Shown: one piece after another, positions 46,451-57,904 of the stretch
Layout of the letters: every line of letters begins with the position of its first letter
Numbering within the stretch: position 1 is the stretch's first letter
Assembly: GCF_030704535.1 (NCBI RefSeq)
Contig: NC_081822.1
Location: forward strand, 31,703,001-31,767,000
Reading direction: 5' to 3'
DNA: 64,000 nt
From: Vitis vinifera
Taxonomy: Eukaryota > Streptophyta > Magnoliopsida > Vitales > Vitaceae
Notes under the pieces: model-generated
The model's database searches: none
Told to the model about the DNA's origin: nothing
Seen by the model: the letters and a program-made list of their open reading frames with translations, nothing else
Position numbers and translations under genes: made by a program

Positions 46451-47434
46451 CTTGCCCAGATGAGTAATGAATTCACAATCATCAACTAGTTGCTTCTTCA
46501 GTATTGGCGAAATTTGGATGTTCATGAGCTTCTCCACTGGTATGGCTCCTTTCTCCAAACAATAAAGAAAACACAAACTTAGTTAAGGAAACCTCAAACT
46601 GCTTATGGAAAACCTGGCCAAATAAATTCTAATAAAGAGAAACTCATCAACTAAGAAGCACTTTCAAGTCTTATACATGACAAGTTAGCATAAATGTACT
46701 TGGTTCCACGCTGAGGGATTGAACAGAAAGTTAAGCTACAATGTGAAATAAGGTCAATGGAAACAACAAAGAGATATTTCTTGTAAGATCATTTTTCTCT
46801 AAATGAATTGAAAAGGCAAACTATCTCAAGCCTGCTAAGGATACTATACCAGGTGGAAAAAAATATCATGAATTAGGACAATGGAACCGAATAGAATTAA
46901 AAATCCCAGATGGTAAAACATCCACCAAAAGTATCATCCATGTAGGAAATGTTACTTTGCATCTTAAGAGAACTACATCTTTTTGCATTTTCTTTAAAAG
47001 ATGATCTCTCTCATCTTGGAAGATCTTCCAGTTAGAAGCTAACAAATGCTAATACGTCTTAGGACTTTAGCCAATTGCATATCTTTTAAATCTAGGGCTA
47101 GGCTAAAAGTGTCCATAGGTGGACCAAATTAAATCCATTAATAGAAAACCTCCTACACATGCTAAGATAAGCAATCACCTATCAACAAGAAGGAAGAAAA
47201 TAAAGGCATAAATTTCAAGACATCAAAATATTGTATAATGTAATTTTACATGCTACAACATACCATAAAATCCTGCAAACTTTTTGCCACTAGAACTAGG
47301 ATAATGATCACCAACAGTACACACCCATATATACAAATACAAAAACTCAATCGTTCTATATTTGCTCTAGGCAATGACAATCCAAGAATGTACCTTAGCA
47401 ACAGAGTCATTCTTCCACTTCTTACTTCTTGCAG
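46451..47434 (-). pseudogene. Captured MRG-family gene fragment, two exons
   Basis: Two minus-strand exons with GT-AG borders are readable. Exon a (47434-47394, 41 bases) encodes ARSKKWKNDSVAK. Exon b (46552-46451, 34 codons) encodes KGAIPVEKLMNIQ, ISPILKKQLVDD and CEFITHLGK. This matches the linker and start of the MRG domain in plant MRG1/2 (MORF-related/Eaf3-type) proteins, chromatin readers that bind H3K4/K36 methylation and act with histone acetyltransferases. The intron is 46553-47393. Chromodomain exons were not found. The exons sit inside CACTA 1, so they look like transduplicated gene pieces; no complete protein can be made. Confidence 0.65.
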
Positions 47435-48854
47435 CTGCACACGTTTTCCAGAATTAATAGATAAGAAGACCAATACAAAGCAAAACACCTAGATGATTGC
47501 AATCAACAACAAAAATTATTTTCAAATATAAATAAGATCAGACACAATGGAAGTGGTTCACCATGCCAATATGAAAAAAGGATGACAATGACTCTTTAAT
47601 AGATAAAGTTGAGCATATTTATTTTAAAATTATGGAGAAAACATGATTTAATAAATAGGAAGATCATCTCTACTTGAATAATGACTGAAGACATAATTAT
47701 AAATCTACCAAATCTTAATTGATCAATTACCACCCCCAAAACAACACTAATAATGGTGACAAATGAGCATCATGTCAAATTCAAATCTATTAAGGCAATT
47801 TTTAAAGCATGAGCTAACAACTTATTTGAATTTTGGTCTCCACATTTTAGTTAGGGGGTCCCAACAAGATGAATAAAGAATGATGAAAAAAAAAATTGCA
47901 AACATTCATAGATAAAAATAATCCATATAGTCAATTCTATTTTGCAATATCAATCTCTAATTCTCCTTTTTGCTAGTAACACCTTAAAAAACAAGCCCAT
48001 TAAGCTTTCTAGAAGATATGATTCTTTTCCCATACCATGAATTTTTTCTATAACAAGCCAAATTTGTTGAAGGATGAAAAAAAAAGTACAACCTCCAAAC
48101 TGAAAAGGAAAATGATAAAAAAAATAAATAGACTAAAATATAAAAGCCTGAGGGGTCAGAGAAGAGGTCAAGTAACATTTCAAGGTGAAATCAACCATTT
48201 TGGTTAGAATATTTGCTTCTAATTCAAACCCCAAGCTTTGATTCCCTGAGCAATAATAGATGAGTGAATACATATTTCTTAGAAGCTTTAACCATAACAG
48301 TTAGTCAGGATAGAATAGCAAAGACTATGTGACCATATTTATTTCTAGTTATACTTCCGCTGCAAAATTGTCATGTGTTCCCAGTGGTTCAACAATCAAA
48401 GAAAGCATCAAATTCCCGATATGGGCAAACATCAAAATCTTAGGGACAGTGGGATTAAGAGTTTAAGGTAGTGAATGGTTTTTTTTTTTTTTTTAACCAC
48501 TATAACTTTAGAAACAGTATGGCTCTATACAGGAGCAGATGGTGGACTAGTGGTGTAAGTATATCTAGGTTAATCTTTGTTAAGTTTGGATTTCAGATCA
48601 TTTGCAGCGTGTGATGGTTCTAATTTTATCTTTTTCATTTTGTATAAGAGATAAGAAATCCCAACTAGGTGTGTGTACTTAACTCTTATGCCATTTATTT
48701 ATCTTCATGATGTATACTTAGTTATTATGCCATTTATTTATTTATATTTTGATTGGCATATCCCTTTTCCATTTATAGGAATCTTTAAGATAACCTCTTA
48801 CTTAGGAGAAACTTTTTGTATTTGATTGATTTATACATTGATTTCTTCTTGCAA

Positions 48855-48934
48855 CTTGTTAGACTGCCTCGAGTTCCAATTGTTGACAAAATATTGAAGA
48901 AGTATCTTGATTATAGAATAAAGAGGGATGGCAT
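48855..48934 (+). pseudogene. Captured MRG-family exon, opposite orientation
   Basis: The plus frame reads LVRLPRVP, IVDKILKKYLDYRIKRDGM and then a GTAAGT donor at 48935. This is the MRG-domain exon that normally follows exon b of 46451-47434, but it lies on the other strand 1.4 kb away. The acceptor position reads TTCTTCTTGCAA, where GCAG would be expected, so the splice site appears to have decayed; a cryptic TTAG at 48861-48862 would shorten the exon to 72 bases. The fragment therefore moved by rearrangement, not as one block. Confidence 0.65.
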
Positions 48935-49420
48935 GTAAGTATATTTGCCATGGCTCCTGCCATTTTGAACTCTCTTCCAACTTCTAAAGGTGATCAAACA
49001 AAGTTGCAATGATACTGCCCGAGGTTTGATGGCAGTTATTTTTATTGATGTAGTAATATCAAGATAATTTGTGCCGGAATGTTTACTATAGTAGGAGGTA
49101 GTTCTTGTAATTTTCACACTAATATGGTTTGAATAGACAAGCATGCTTACCTATTCAATGATCAGTCTCAACTATGTACTTATTGCATAAATGATTGTTA
49201 TGGCAATACAAGCAGTCTCTCTATATAGATGAGTAGTTCACATGTGAAATTTTTGAAAGCCAGTATCTTAAGATATGTAGTTATCAAAGACAAGTTCAAG
49301 AATATTGTAACTTTTGAATCCAAAAAAAAAAAAAAAAACTCACACACAATCTTGACAAGAACAAAAATAGTCAATGAGATGGGAAACCAGACATCTATTC
49401 AAAACTAGTAATAGACTTAC

Positions 49421-49510
49421 ATTCTCAAGTCCCAATGAGCCACATATATAAGCAACACCCCATACAAATAAAACAATTGCTTTCTCTTCCACCAAAAGTG
49501 CACTGTGTGC
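49421..49510 (-). pseudogene. Exon-like 30-codon fragment of an unrecognised gene
   Basis: On the minus strand CAG at 49513-49511 precedes exactly 30 open codons, followed by a GTAAGT donor at 49420. The frame reads AHSALLVEEKAIVLFVWG, then VAYICGSLGLEN, a hydrophobic stretch that could be a membrane segment. I do not recognise the family. Consensus borders on both sides and its place between captured MRG exons suggest another gene piece. Confidence 0.35.
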
Positions 49511-50208
49511 CTGACATAACCAACAACAACAAAGTCAAATAAGCTGTAATGTGGAATACATAAAATAAAATATCACAGTTAAAATTGCAAAAAATAAAGT
49601 TAACTAAAATCAACATATAAATAATAAAATAAAAAATAAATAAAGGATGTTAATTTACTTAATCCTTAAAAACTATGATAATCAGATGAGTAACAGAGCA
49701 GAGGCAGTGTTTGTGACAAAAAAAAAAAAAAAAAACTGCTAAATCACATCCCTTGTATGTTGTTATGATGTGTTTGAATTTTGGGTCCTCATCATCTTGT
49801 TCCTTCTCAATCATGTACTTTTGTTTCTTCTTTGTAAACTCGGACTAGTTGGATATATACTAGGATCTCCTCACATTTTTTACAACATTCAAGTGAATTC
49901 TAGTTAATTTTATGTGATAATTAAACTCATTTATGTTTTTTTTTTTAGATTTATTTTTTTATTTTTCTTTTGTTTGTATGAAACACTTGGAAATGTTTGA
50001 AAAAAAAAATTCTAAAGTTTGTGGGCCTACTTTTCAAAAGTAGTTAAATAGATATGACATATCAAAATATCTGGAAAAAATTAAAAAAACTCATCATTTT
50101 ATTTGACAAAATATAAGTAATGAAGAAAATTAGAATGAGAAATGATTCAAACCATGAATGAATTTTTGAAGGAAAAAGCGTTCAATAAACACAATGATAT
50201 ACTTTAGG

Positions 50209-50211
<3 letters not shown>

Positions 50212-50266
<55 letters not shown>
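50212..50266. repeat. (TA)n microsatellite in CACTA 1
   Basis: About 55 bases of uninterrupted TA. The rest of 49.7-51.49 kb is AT-rich with no gene seen. Confidence 0.95.
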
Positions 50267-50270
<4 letters not shown>

Positions 50271-51790
50271 CAAAATTTATTGAGAAACTTTTGTGGTCTT
50301 GATTAACACTTGTGAAAAACCAAAAAAAAAAAAAAAAAAATTCATCTCTGTAAAGAAAGGATTCACTCACAAAAAGACCATTTTTCCATGGACCTAAACA
50401 AAATCACAACAAAATTAGTTTAATGATTTGATGTATATAATAATAACAACAAGATCACTTTCATTTCACACATGCTAGTAACTTGAAAATTAATCAATTC
50501 ACTTAAGACCCATGTGTAGGAAATCAAAATAATATAAATTATACCTAGATAGAGCACTAAAAAAAATTGATTTTTTTTAATATTTGTATTTTTTTTCATT
50601 GGTTTCTCATTTGTGCTTGCTTTTCTAATTTTTATTTTTTACATTCTGTGGTGGATATAGGGAAATACGCAAAACTGACAAATTACCTAGATAATGATGG
50701 CTGTATAAATGTTGTTTAATTTTCTTGTGTAAGAGGATTATCCAGAACAATAAGAATATGGGTGGTGGGTAGTGGGATGTGGGAGGACAACTAATCTCTT
50801 TGCGTTTATGTGAAAACAATATGTTAGAAGCACATGCAACCTTAGTTTGTTCTAGTCCAAAACACCCTTGTTCATTCGTTTTTCCTCTTTTGTTTTTATT
50901 TTTGTTTGCCTCTTCCCCGTGTAGTTGTTTAATCTGCTAAAAACATTGAGTTTTAACACACATAGTCAATAAGAAACACAATCATCCCAAAAATCATAAG
51001 AACACAAAAAAACCCTAAAATAAAATATGAAAACAGGACACATTGAGAGAAGAGGACTTACCACTCATAGATATGGGAATGCGACGGTATACATCAATGA
51101 CACTGGTTCATAGTGGAAATTTTCTAGTGGTGACCACTTGTGAAATTATTGAAGTCAGATAAGGCTACTCCAAAGGGTTAGGGCATTTCAGTGGTGGGAT
51201 TTGTAAATGAGGAATGGGTTATGGCTTCTTAGTGCTGGATTTCACCCTTGCATAAAGGGTTTCATAGTACGAAAAGGGTTTCTCCCAACTTGTGACATCG
51301 ACAATTGACATGTAAGGACCAGATTCTCTAGAACGATATGCTATGAGTCTTTGGAAGCTTGTCATTCAATCAGCATTGTTCCTTTAGGTATGAGATTCAA
51401 GCTTCATTTTTCGGGTTTTTCGAGATATGAAAAATAGAGGGAATGTTTGGTGGTAACATATTGCAGAGAGAAAAAATTCCAAAGATAGCCATATATTTAT
51501 AGGTAAAATTCAGTGGCACTTATAGAAGTGCCGAGGAAAAATAATACTAGTTAACAAAACGATGATACTTCCAATAAGCGTCATTGCATACAAGGTAAAA
51601 GAGAAAATAGTATATCAAACAATGATGCTTCCAATAAGTGTCATTGTGTACCATGCTAAAGGGATAATAGTATGTCAAACAATGACACTTTTAATAAGCG
51701 CCATAAAATAAAGCATATTATATCAAATAATGACGTTTTTTAAAAGTATCAAGAAATGAAGCGTCATTATTTTAAAATTTTGTAGTAGTG

Positions 51791-52117
51791 GAACTTTTAA
51801 ATATGTCCTAGGTATGGAGGTAGCCGGCTTAAAAAAGGATATTGTTGTCTCTCAACGAAAGTATGTACATACTAAACTTACTAAAGGAAATAGAGATGGT
51901 AGGGTGCAAGCCTTCAAATACACCCATGGAATCAACCTATAAAGTCGAACTAATGATAAATAGTCCACTTGTTAACAAAGGGAGATATCAATGCCTTGTG
52001 GATAAACTTATTTACCTGTCACATACATGACTTGACATGCATAAGTTTTTCAATGAGTGTTGGAAGTCAATACATGAATAATCCGAACGAAAAGCATTTT
52101 GCAATTGTATACAAATT
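51791..52117 (+). pseudogene. Copia RT C-terminal piece between the two CACTA elements
   Basis: The frame resumes just after the GAA duplication with the LGMEVA motif that normally follows the RT palm, then VVSQRKY, MVGCKPSNTPME and DKLIYLSHT in shifted frames. These are landmarks of the copia RT/RNase H connection. It ends at 52117 where CACTA 2 begins. Confidence 0.75.
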
Positions 52118-52429
52118 CACTACAAGAAAAATGGGAAACAATGATGCTTTATTTTATGACATTTTCTAAAAGCGTCATTATTGAAGGGTATATAATGACG
52201 CTTATAAGAAGTGTCATAGTTGTATTATTTACCTTGACACTTATTATAAGTGTCATTATTTGATGTGGTATTTTTCCTTATAATTGTGTATATAATGACG
52301 CTTAGAAGAAGTGTCATAGTTTTATTATTTACCTTGACACTTATTATAAGCATCATTATTTGATGGGTATGTAATCACGCTTCTAAGAAGTATCATAGTT
52401 GTATTGACTTTTAAAATTTTTGTTTTTAA

Positions 52430-53280
52430 GTTAACTTATAAAAATTTTGATATTAGAATTTTATTCTATAAATTAATTATGGTAAATTGACACTAATATT
52501 AATGACATAAAGTTGCTACATTAAGGTTTTTTTAAAAAAAATTGGATATAAATAAAATAAATCCTAATAAATTATTTTTTTTATTATTTGATATTAATTT
52601 TTTTTTAGTTTGTATCAATACAATCTATTTTCATAAACTATTTTTCATTTTTATTAAATTAGAAATTATCTTATATTTCATTTAAAAATAATTTGTTAAT
52701 TTATGTGTGGACCACAAAAAAGTAGCCTATTTTGAGCACTTGTTCGGGCCTTGGGCCACATTTATTGGTTTTAACCCATTATTTGAGAAGGTTTTATAGT
52801 TAATGAATATAAATTTGAAATTATTTAACTAAAATGAAATAAATTAATATTTAAATTAATTTAATGATGATTAGACTCACAATAAAACTAAATGCAATAA
52901 GAATATTTATAAAAAATTTCTAATATTTATGGGAAATAAGCTCATTCTATTAAATTAGTTTTTTTTTTTTAAATATCAATATTCAAATTAAACCAACATC
53001 AACCTAAAATATCAAATAATTAAACTATATAAATTCATTATGAGTTCAATATATAAAAATTATTATTGGAAGATGAAATAAAGAATACTATTTTTAATTT
53101 ATTGAAAAAGGACATGCGTGGTATTTTGGAATTTGTTATAAAGTCCTATAAAAAGATAAAAGGAAGGGATGGAAAGGCATATTTCATACTTCAACAAGCC
53201 TTTACCATTTTCTTTACTGAAAACCCTAAATTTTCACTCTCCATTGAAAACCCTAACTTTTGGAAGACAAGAAAGAAGGG
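52430..53280. other. CACTA 2 interior, left part, no gene seen
   Basis: AT-rich with no recognised coding sequence. The bases approaching 53.2 kb become GC-richer and purine-rich and lead into the 180-bp array. Confidence 0.4.
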
Positions 53281-53289
53281 AGAGAGCGA

Positions 53290-54012
53290 CCGTTTTTAGA
53301 GAGAAAGAAGAGAAGAGAGAAAAATGCAGGTTTTTCTCATCATGCCCAGATTTTATCAAAGGTTCGATCCCGCTTCGTCCGTAGTCCGATCGAGTTGAAA
53401 TTTGGAGGAGAGTTTCATGACTCATTTATCTTCAATCTGAACGGTGAAGATCGGATTTGGAGTTTCGTAAAGTCATTAGAAAGAAAGAGGAGAAGAGAGA
53501 AAGACCTGCGTTTTTTTCATCATGCCCAGATTTCATCAAATATCCGATCCCACTTCGTCCGTGGTCCGATCGAGTTGAAATTTGGAGGAGAGGTTCATGG
53601 CTCACGTATCTTCAATATGAATGGTGTAGATCGGATTTGGAGTTTCTAACAGTCATTAGAGAGAAAGAGGAGAAGAGAGAAAAACGCAGGTTTTTTCCAT
53701 CATGCCCAGATTTTATCAAAGGTCCGATGTCGCTTTGTCCATGGTCTGATCAAGCTGAAATTTGGAGGAGAGGTTCACAACTCATTAATCTTCAATTTGA
53801 ACGGTGAAGATTGGATTTAGAGTTTTGAAAAGTCATTTTTCAGCCAAAAATAAAACCTTTGTTTTGGCAGGCTTTTCTCTCTGGATTGGTTTGATCATTA
53901 GCTTTGATCGAGGTCAATTCGTGGTCCAATTGAGTTGCAATTTTAGGAGCACGTTCATGACACATTGATCTTCATTCTAACAATGGAGATTGGATTTGGA
54001 ATTTGGAAAAAT
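53290..54012 (+). repeat. 180-bp tandem array, three clear units and one diverged
   Basis: CATGCCCAGATTT recurs at 53341, 53521 and 53701, exactly 180 bases apart. Each unit also holds a GAGAAGAGAGAAA block, GTCCGATCGAGTTGAAATTT and GATCGGATTTGGAGTTT. A fourth, diverged unit spans about 53850-54012. The period is 60 codons, so long open frames arise in several phases, but none resembles a known protein. Confidence 0.85.
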
Positions 54013-54659
54013 GGTATTTCAGTCCGAGAACAATGGTTATGTTTGGTGAGATCTCTCCATTATTCTAGATTTAATTTTGATTTATCTAGTGTTTATCTTG
54101 TAGCGATTTACTATTTTTGATATAAATCAAATTTGTCTACTTTTCATGTCACCTGCTTTGCTAACTAACAAATTAGAGCAGTTTAGATCTTAATTGGTTC
54201 AAATTATAGATATTCTCAATCAGTTGACAAATTGTAGATATATTGCATCCACCAAGTGTTCGATGCTTAGTCCATGAGAAGCCAAGTGCTTAAATCAATT
54301 GTTTAGCTTATTATTTTTATTATTAGTTTTATTATTTCTCCCCTTAAAGGCTTTCTTAAAGAGCTTGAGAAGTTCATGGGAGGTAATAAAGCCACTGAAC
54401 TTTTGAGTTAGTTTGAAGTGCTTGATTCAAATCCATCACCATGATGACTTAGATCCTTATTCTATTCTTGTTAAAAAGAAAAACTTCCTTTTGACACTTT
54501 TTTAATCATATATTCTCATGATAAGTAAAAATAGTAATTCCATTAATATTTTATATTTTAATATTTTGCATAACCTACCATGCATGAATTACCTCATGTT
54601 TTATTGATTTCACAAGTTGGTTTGAGTTTTTGTGGTTTGATTTCATTTGATTCAAGTTG

Positions 54660-55200
54660 TACCTTGTTATTTTGGAGCTGGTTTTGGGAGTGAAAAATGG
54701 TGATTCGTTGAAGAGAAGAGAGACTGGGATTTTTCTTTTAGGGGAGTAGAAGTGTGAAGAAAGGGTGGGAATTTTCTAAGTAAGAGGAAACAAGAGAACA
54801 AGGGTTGTTCAATTAAAGATTTTTGATAGAGGGAGGGAAGAAAATTGAGGGAATGAGCTGTGAGAGAAGGAAAGTTGTTTTGGGTGCTAGGCAAAAGGCA
54901 AGAAGTGAGGGTTGTTCGGTTAGATATCTTTGATAAAAGGAGTGAAGAAAATGAGAGAAGGAGTTGTGAGAGAAAGAAAGATAGAGAGGAAGACATATGA
55001 AGACTGTTAATTTGTTAATGGAAAGATTGAGGGAAATGTTGAAAGAGGAAAAAAAGAAGGAAAGAAAATATAAGATTGTTTGGTTGTTCATGGAAAGCTT
55101 GAGGGAAATGGGAGAAAGAGGAAAAAGAGAAGGAAAAAAAATGTAAGATTGCTTGGTTGTCCACAGGAAAATTATTAAATTTAAGATGCATGCATATTTC
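54660..55200. repeat. GA-rich, loosely tandem block in CACTA 2
   Basis: Strongly purine-biased on the plus strand. Related pieces of about 70-120 bases built on GAGGGAAATG, GAAAGAGGAAAAAG and TAAGATTG.TTGGTTGTCC recur. Apparent minus-strand frames here (54667-55214) are Ser/Leu/Phe-rich products of the composition. The stretch 55.2-56.1 kb has no recognisable gene. Confidence 0.6.
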
Positions 55201-56385
55201 CTACCTCTATTCAATGAAAATTGAGAGGAAAATCTTTAGACATTTTTTCTACTTTTTTCCTTAATATTTTTTTCTTACATTTTCCCATAATATATAAAAT
55301 TTCCCTTTGAAACTTTATTTACGTTTTGTTCTTTGGATTATATATTTGATATTTTGTTTTTTAGGTAGAAGAATGATGAATAAAATATATTTTATTGGAG
55401 AAAATCAACTAATAATGCTCTTTACAGTTCAGTTCTTGGTAAATAACTCAAAACCCCATTTAGAAATGTATTTTTCTATTGCTCTTGAATCACCTAAATT
55501 AAAATAAAATAAAATAAAAAAAGAACTAGTGTTTCTTCTATTGTTTAATTTTCTCAAAATTTTCTACTTTTCATTTTATATTGGTTCTTGTGTTTTTTTT
55601 TTTCCTTTAAGATTTTTGTGAGAGTTTTAGTTTGAATTGCACTTTTTGGTTTTTGCATTTATAATTGAGAGATTTTTTATTCTCCTTGTATTTGTTTATA
55701 GGTTTCAAAGGAAATTGGTTGGCCAAAAGACAAGAAATCATAATGTTGAAGGAGGTAGTAATGCCGAAAACTATGAAGATTACATCAAAGTCATTTGGAG
55801 GATGATCTTATTTTTTATAGAATATAGATCTTAATAGTTGTTGCACTAATATTTATTCTTTTGTAGAATTAGAAATAGTTATTGAAATATTGTGATATAA
55901 TTAACAAATTTGTATGTAATTATTGTATGTAAGTATGAAGTTACATTAATGGTTTGAATTGTATATCAATATTTGAAAATATTTTTATTAGTAAAATTTA
56001 GTTTAATTTTGGGGCTTTTTTAATTTTTATTTAATTATATAGGAAATCATTATTTTAATAATAGGATATAAAATAATGTGTCATTGATAAAATCTATTAA
56101 AGATGATATTTCTATAAATGTCAAGATTGCTTATTTCATAAAAATGATATCACTAGAAAATGTTTAAAGTTGACGCTTCTTACGAGTGTCATTGTCAACA
56201 TTATCCAAAGATAATGCTTCTTTAAACGTCATTGAAAGTATTTATCAAAGATGGCGATTTCTAAAAGCGTCATTGTTGCCTAAGACATACAATGACAGAG
56301 CCGAAGAGGACGCTTTAGAGAAGCGTTATCTTTTACCTTTCTTGACGCTTAAAAAACGTCATTGTTTCCCATTTTTCTTGTAGTG

Positions 56386-56942
56386 AAATTCTTTAATATT
56401 TAAAGATGACACTAGGATAAGGTTTATTTTTTCTAGAACGGATTCAATAGGGAGATTGAAGTTTATTATAATGCAAACTAGGTAGGATATGTGAATGACC
56501 GAAGATCTACAATTGGCTATTGTACCTACGTTTAGGGAAATTTAGTAACTTGGAGTAGTAAAAAATAGTTAGTAGTAGCAAGAAGCAGTGTTAAGATAGA
56601 GTTCAAAGCCCTAACTCAAGGCATCTATGAAGGAATGTGGTTAAAAAGGTTTCTTGGAGAATTACGAATTGAAACTGAAAGTTTAATGTATATTTTCAAT
56701 GATAATTAAGTAATAATTGGTATTGAAAAAAGAATTTAGTTCATGATAGAATTGAACATGTGGAACTTGATCTTCACTTCATCAAAGAAAAGGTCAAAAA
56801 AGGGATACTCGAGTTGACTAACACTTGAACAAGCCTCCAAGTTGATTATATCTTCACAAAGGCTTTTTTTCACGTGTCAAATTCGAAGATTTGAGTTGAG
56901 ATTTGAGTTGAGAATGATTAATATCTAGTCCCCAACTCGGGA
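56386..56942 (+). pseudogene. Copia RNase H piece
   Basis: Frames interrupted by stops read YVNDRRSTIGYCTYV, GNLVTW, SSVKIEFKALTQGIYEGMWL and a decayed HFIKEK segment. These are copia RNase H signatures following the RT at 51791-52117. It ends in the polypurine-like GTTGAGAATG region just before the LTR. Confidence 0.8.
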
Positions 56943-57192
56943 GTGCATGATTTCAAAATCAAAATTCTCTAGGATTTTAGAATAAAAATCCCTATTTTAT
57001 AGGAATTAATTCACTAATTAATAAAGAGATAAAATTCCTTTTTCTTTTTTTCTTTTTTATTTATGTACATCTCTTATTCATGGGGATGGAGTTTTATTCT
57101 GAGATTTGATGGTAGTGTTGTACCCATTCTCTTCTATTTATTATTATGTTTCACGTGCCTGATCTGATATATATATAAAATCTAGCTTTGTC
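56943..57192 (+). mobile_element. Copia 3' LTR
   Basis: It starts TGCATGATTTC and ends near CTTTGTCA, about 250 bases. It aligns with the inverted LTR at 41862-42110, with shared AATAAAAATCCCTATTTTAT, a TTAATAAAGAGATAAA block and GTTTCACGT. It closes the plus-strand element begun at 42115. Confidence 0.65.
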
Positions 57193-57529
57193 ATGAGGGT
57201 GGCCATATTCATATATCACAATATTTTTTATGAAGCTAAAAAAATGTTGGAATCTCATTGACTGCCTTGGTAATAATGACAAAGGACAGGGGTAAGATAC
57301 TCAGACGCATTAATTTCATTGAGGCGCCCTTCCCCTGAGTGCTTTGTATTAGGATAATCATTTCATAACCACTTGCATTGCACCAAAGTCTCTTACTCAG
57401 GCAGCCAAACATTTTTTTTTTCCAAAATGCAGCCCGAACACTTTTTATTCCAGACTCTCCTTTCTAGGCGGTCGTTTTTTATACAGTGAGGAGTCATATG
57501 ATTTGGCATCACAAGTAATTTTTAGGGTT
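57193..57529. other. Spacer, no gene seen
   Basis: No coding or repeat signal recognised between the copia LTR and the P450-upstream-like segment. Confidence 0.4.
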
Positions 57530-57895
57530 TTTAAAATATATTAAATACTTTTTTAAAAAAAAAAAAAAAAAAAACTTTTTTCTACCTTTGTGTTTAGTGT
57601 TTTCTTAGAGATATTTTTAACTTTCTTCTAAAGTGTTTTCCAAGTTTAATCAAATACTTCAGGGTTTGTTTTTTTTTTTTTTTTTGAGAAACATTTTTTT
57701 AAAACTTAGAAATAGTGTCTACTAAATTAACTGTCAATTAGACTCTTGCTCTTAATTAAGTTTGGGACAATGATCTTGATTTAGTCATACGTATCCTCAC
57801 TTGATATTAAGAGTAGATTGTCCTTCAATGAAACGGGACCAACCTTTTGGGCTTTCTAAATAAAGGTGAGTATTAAATGGTTGTTGAAAGACAGA
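57530..57895 (+). repeat. Displaced copy of the P450 upstream region
   Basis: It aligns with about 690-1550: the AACTTTTTTCTAC and ATCAAATACTTCA blocks, then AATGATCTTGATT..AGTCATAC, TTGATATTAAGAGT, GGACCAACCTTTT and AAATGGTTGTTG. It lacks the MITE (827-1244) and has a single copy of the 95-bp repeat. No P450 coding exon follows; instead a tubulin fragment starts at about 57905. Confidence 0.75.
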
Positions 57896-57904
57896 CATTT
57901 GCTT

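Larger units (their letters stand above)
44302..51790. mobile_element. CACTA element 1, non-autonomous, 7.5 kb
   Basis: It starts CACTATAAGAACAAATGGC and ends TTTTGTAGTAGTG, giving CACTA termini in inverted orientation. A 3-bp target duplication, GAA, flanks it (44299-44301 and 51791-51793), as expected for CACTA (En/Spm). Subterminal zones (44325-44600 and 51490-51790) are packed with GACGCTT / AAGCGTCATT motifs in both orientations, likely transposase-binding sites. Removing the element and one GAA makes the copia RT frame contiguous. No transposase frame is visible. The interior carries gene exon fragments (46451-47434, 48855-48934, 49421-49510). Confidence 0.85.
52118..56385. mobile_element. 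CACTA element 2, non-autonomous, 4.3 kb
   Basis: It starts CACTACAAGAAAAATGGGAA and ends with the matching inverted repeat CCATTTTTCTTGTAGTG. Subterminal GACGCTT/AAGCGTC motifs crowd 52140-52400 and 56160-56370. The flanks share AAATT on both sides (52113-52117 and 56386-56390), longer than the usual 3 bp. The copia RNase H resumes immediately after. No transposase is present; the interior holds a 180-bp tandem array and GA-rich repeats. It is related to CACTA 1 by its tips but is a separate insertion in the same retroelement. Confidence 0.85.

Noticed and set aside
44302..51790. Autonomous CACTA with transposase
   Set aside because: No transposase (TNP2-like) frame or fragments seen on either strand.
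53260..53807. Overlapping Lys/Glu/Arg-rich open frames
   Set aside because: They come from the 180-bp repeat being a multiple of three; open in several phases with no domain.
54667..55214. Ser/Leu/Phe-rich minus-strand frames
   Set aside because: Composition artefact of the GA-rich block.
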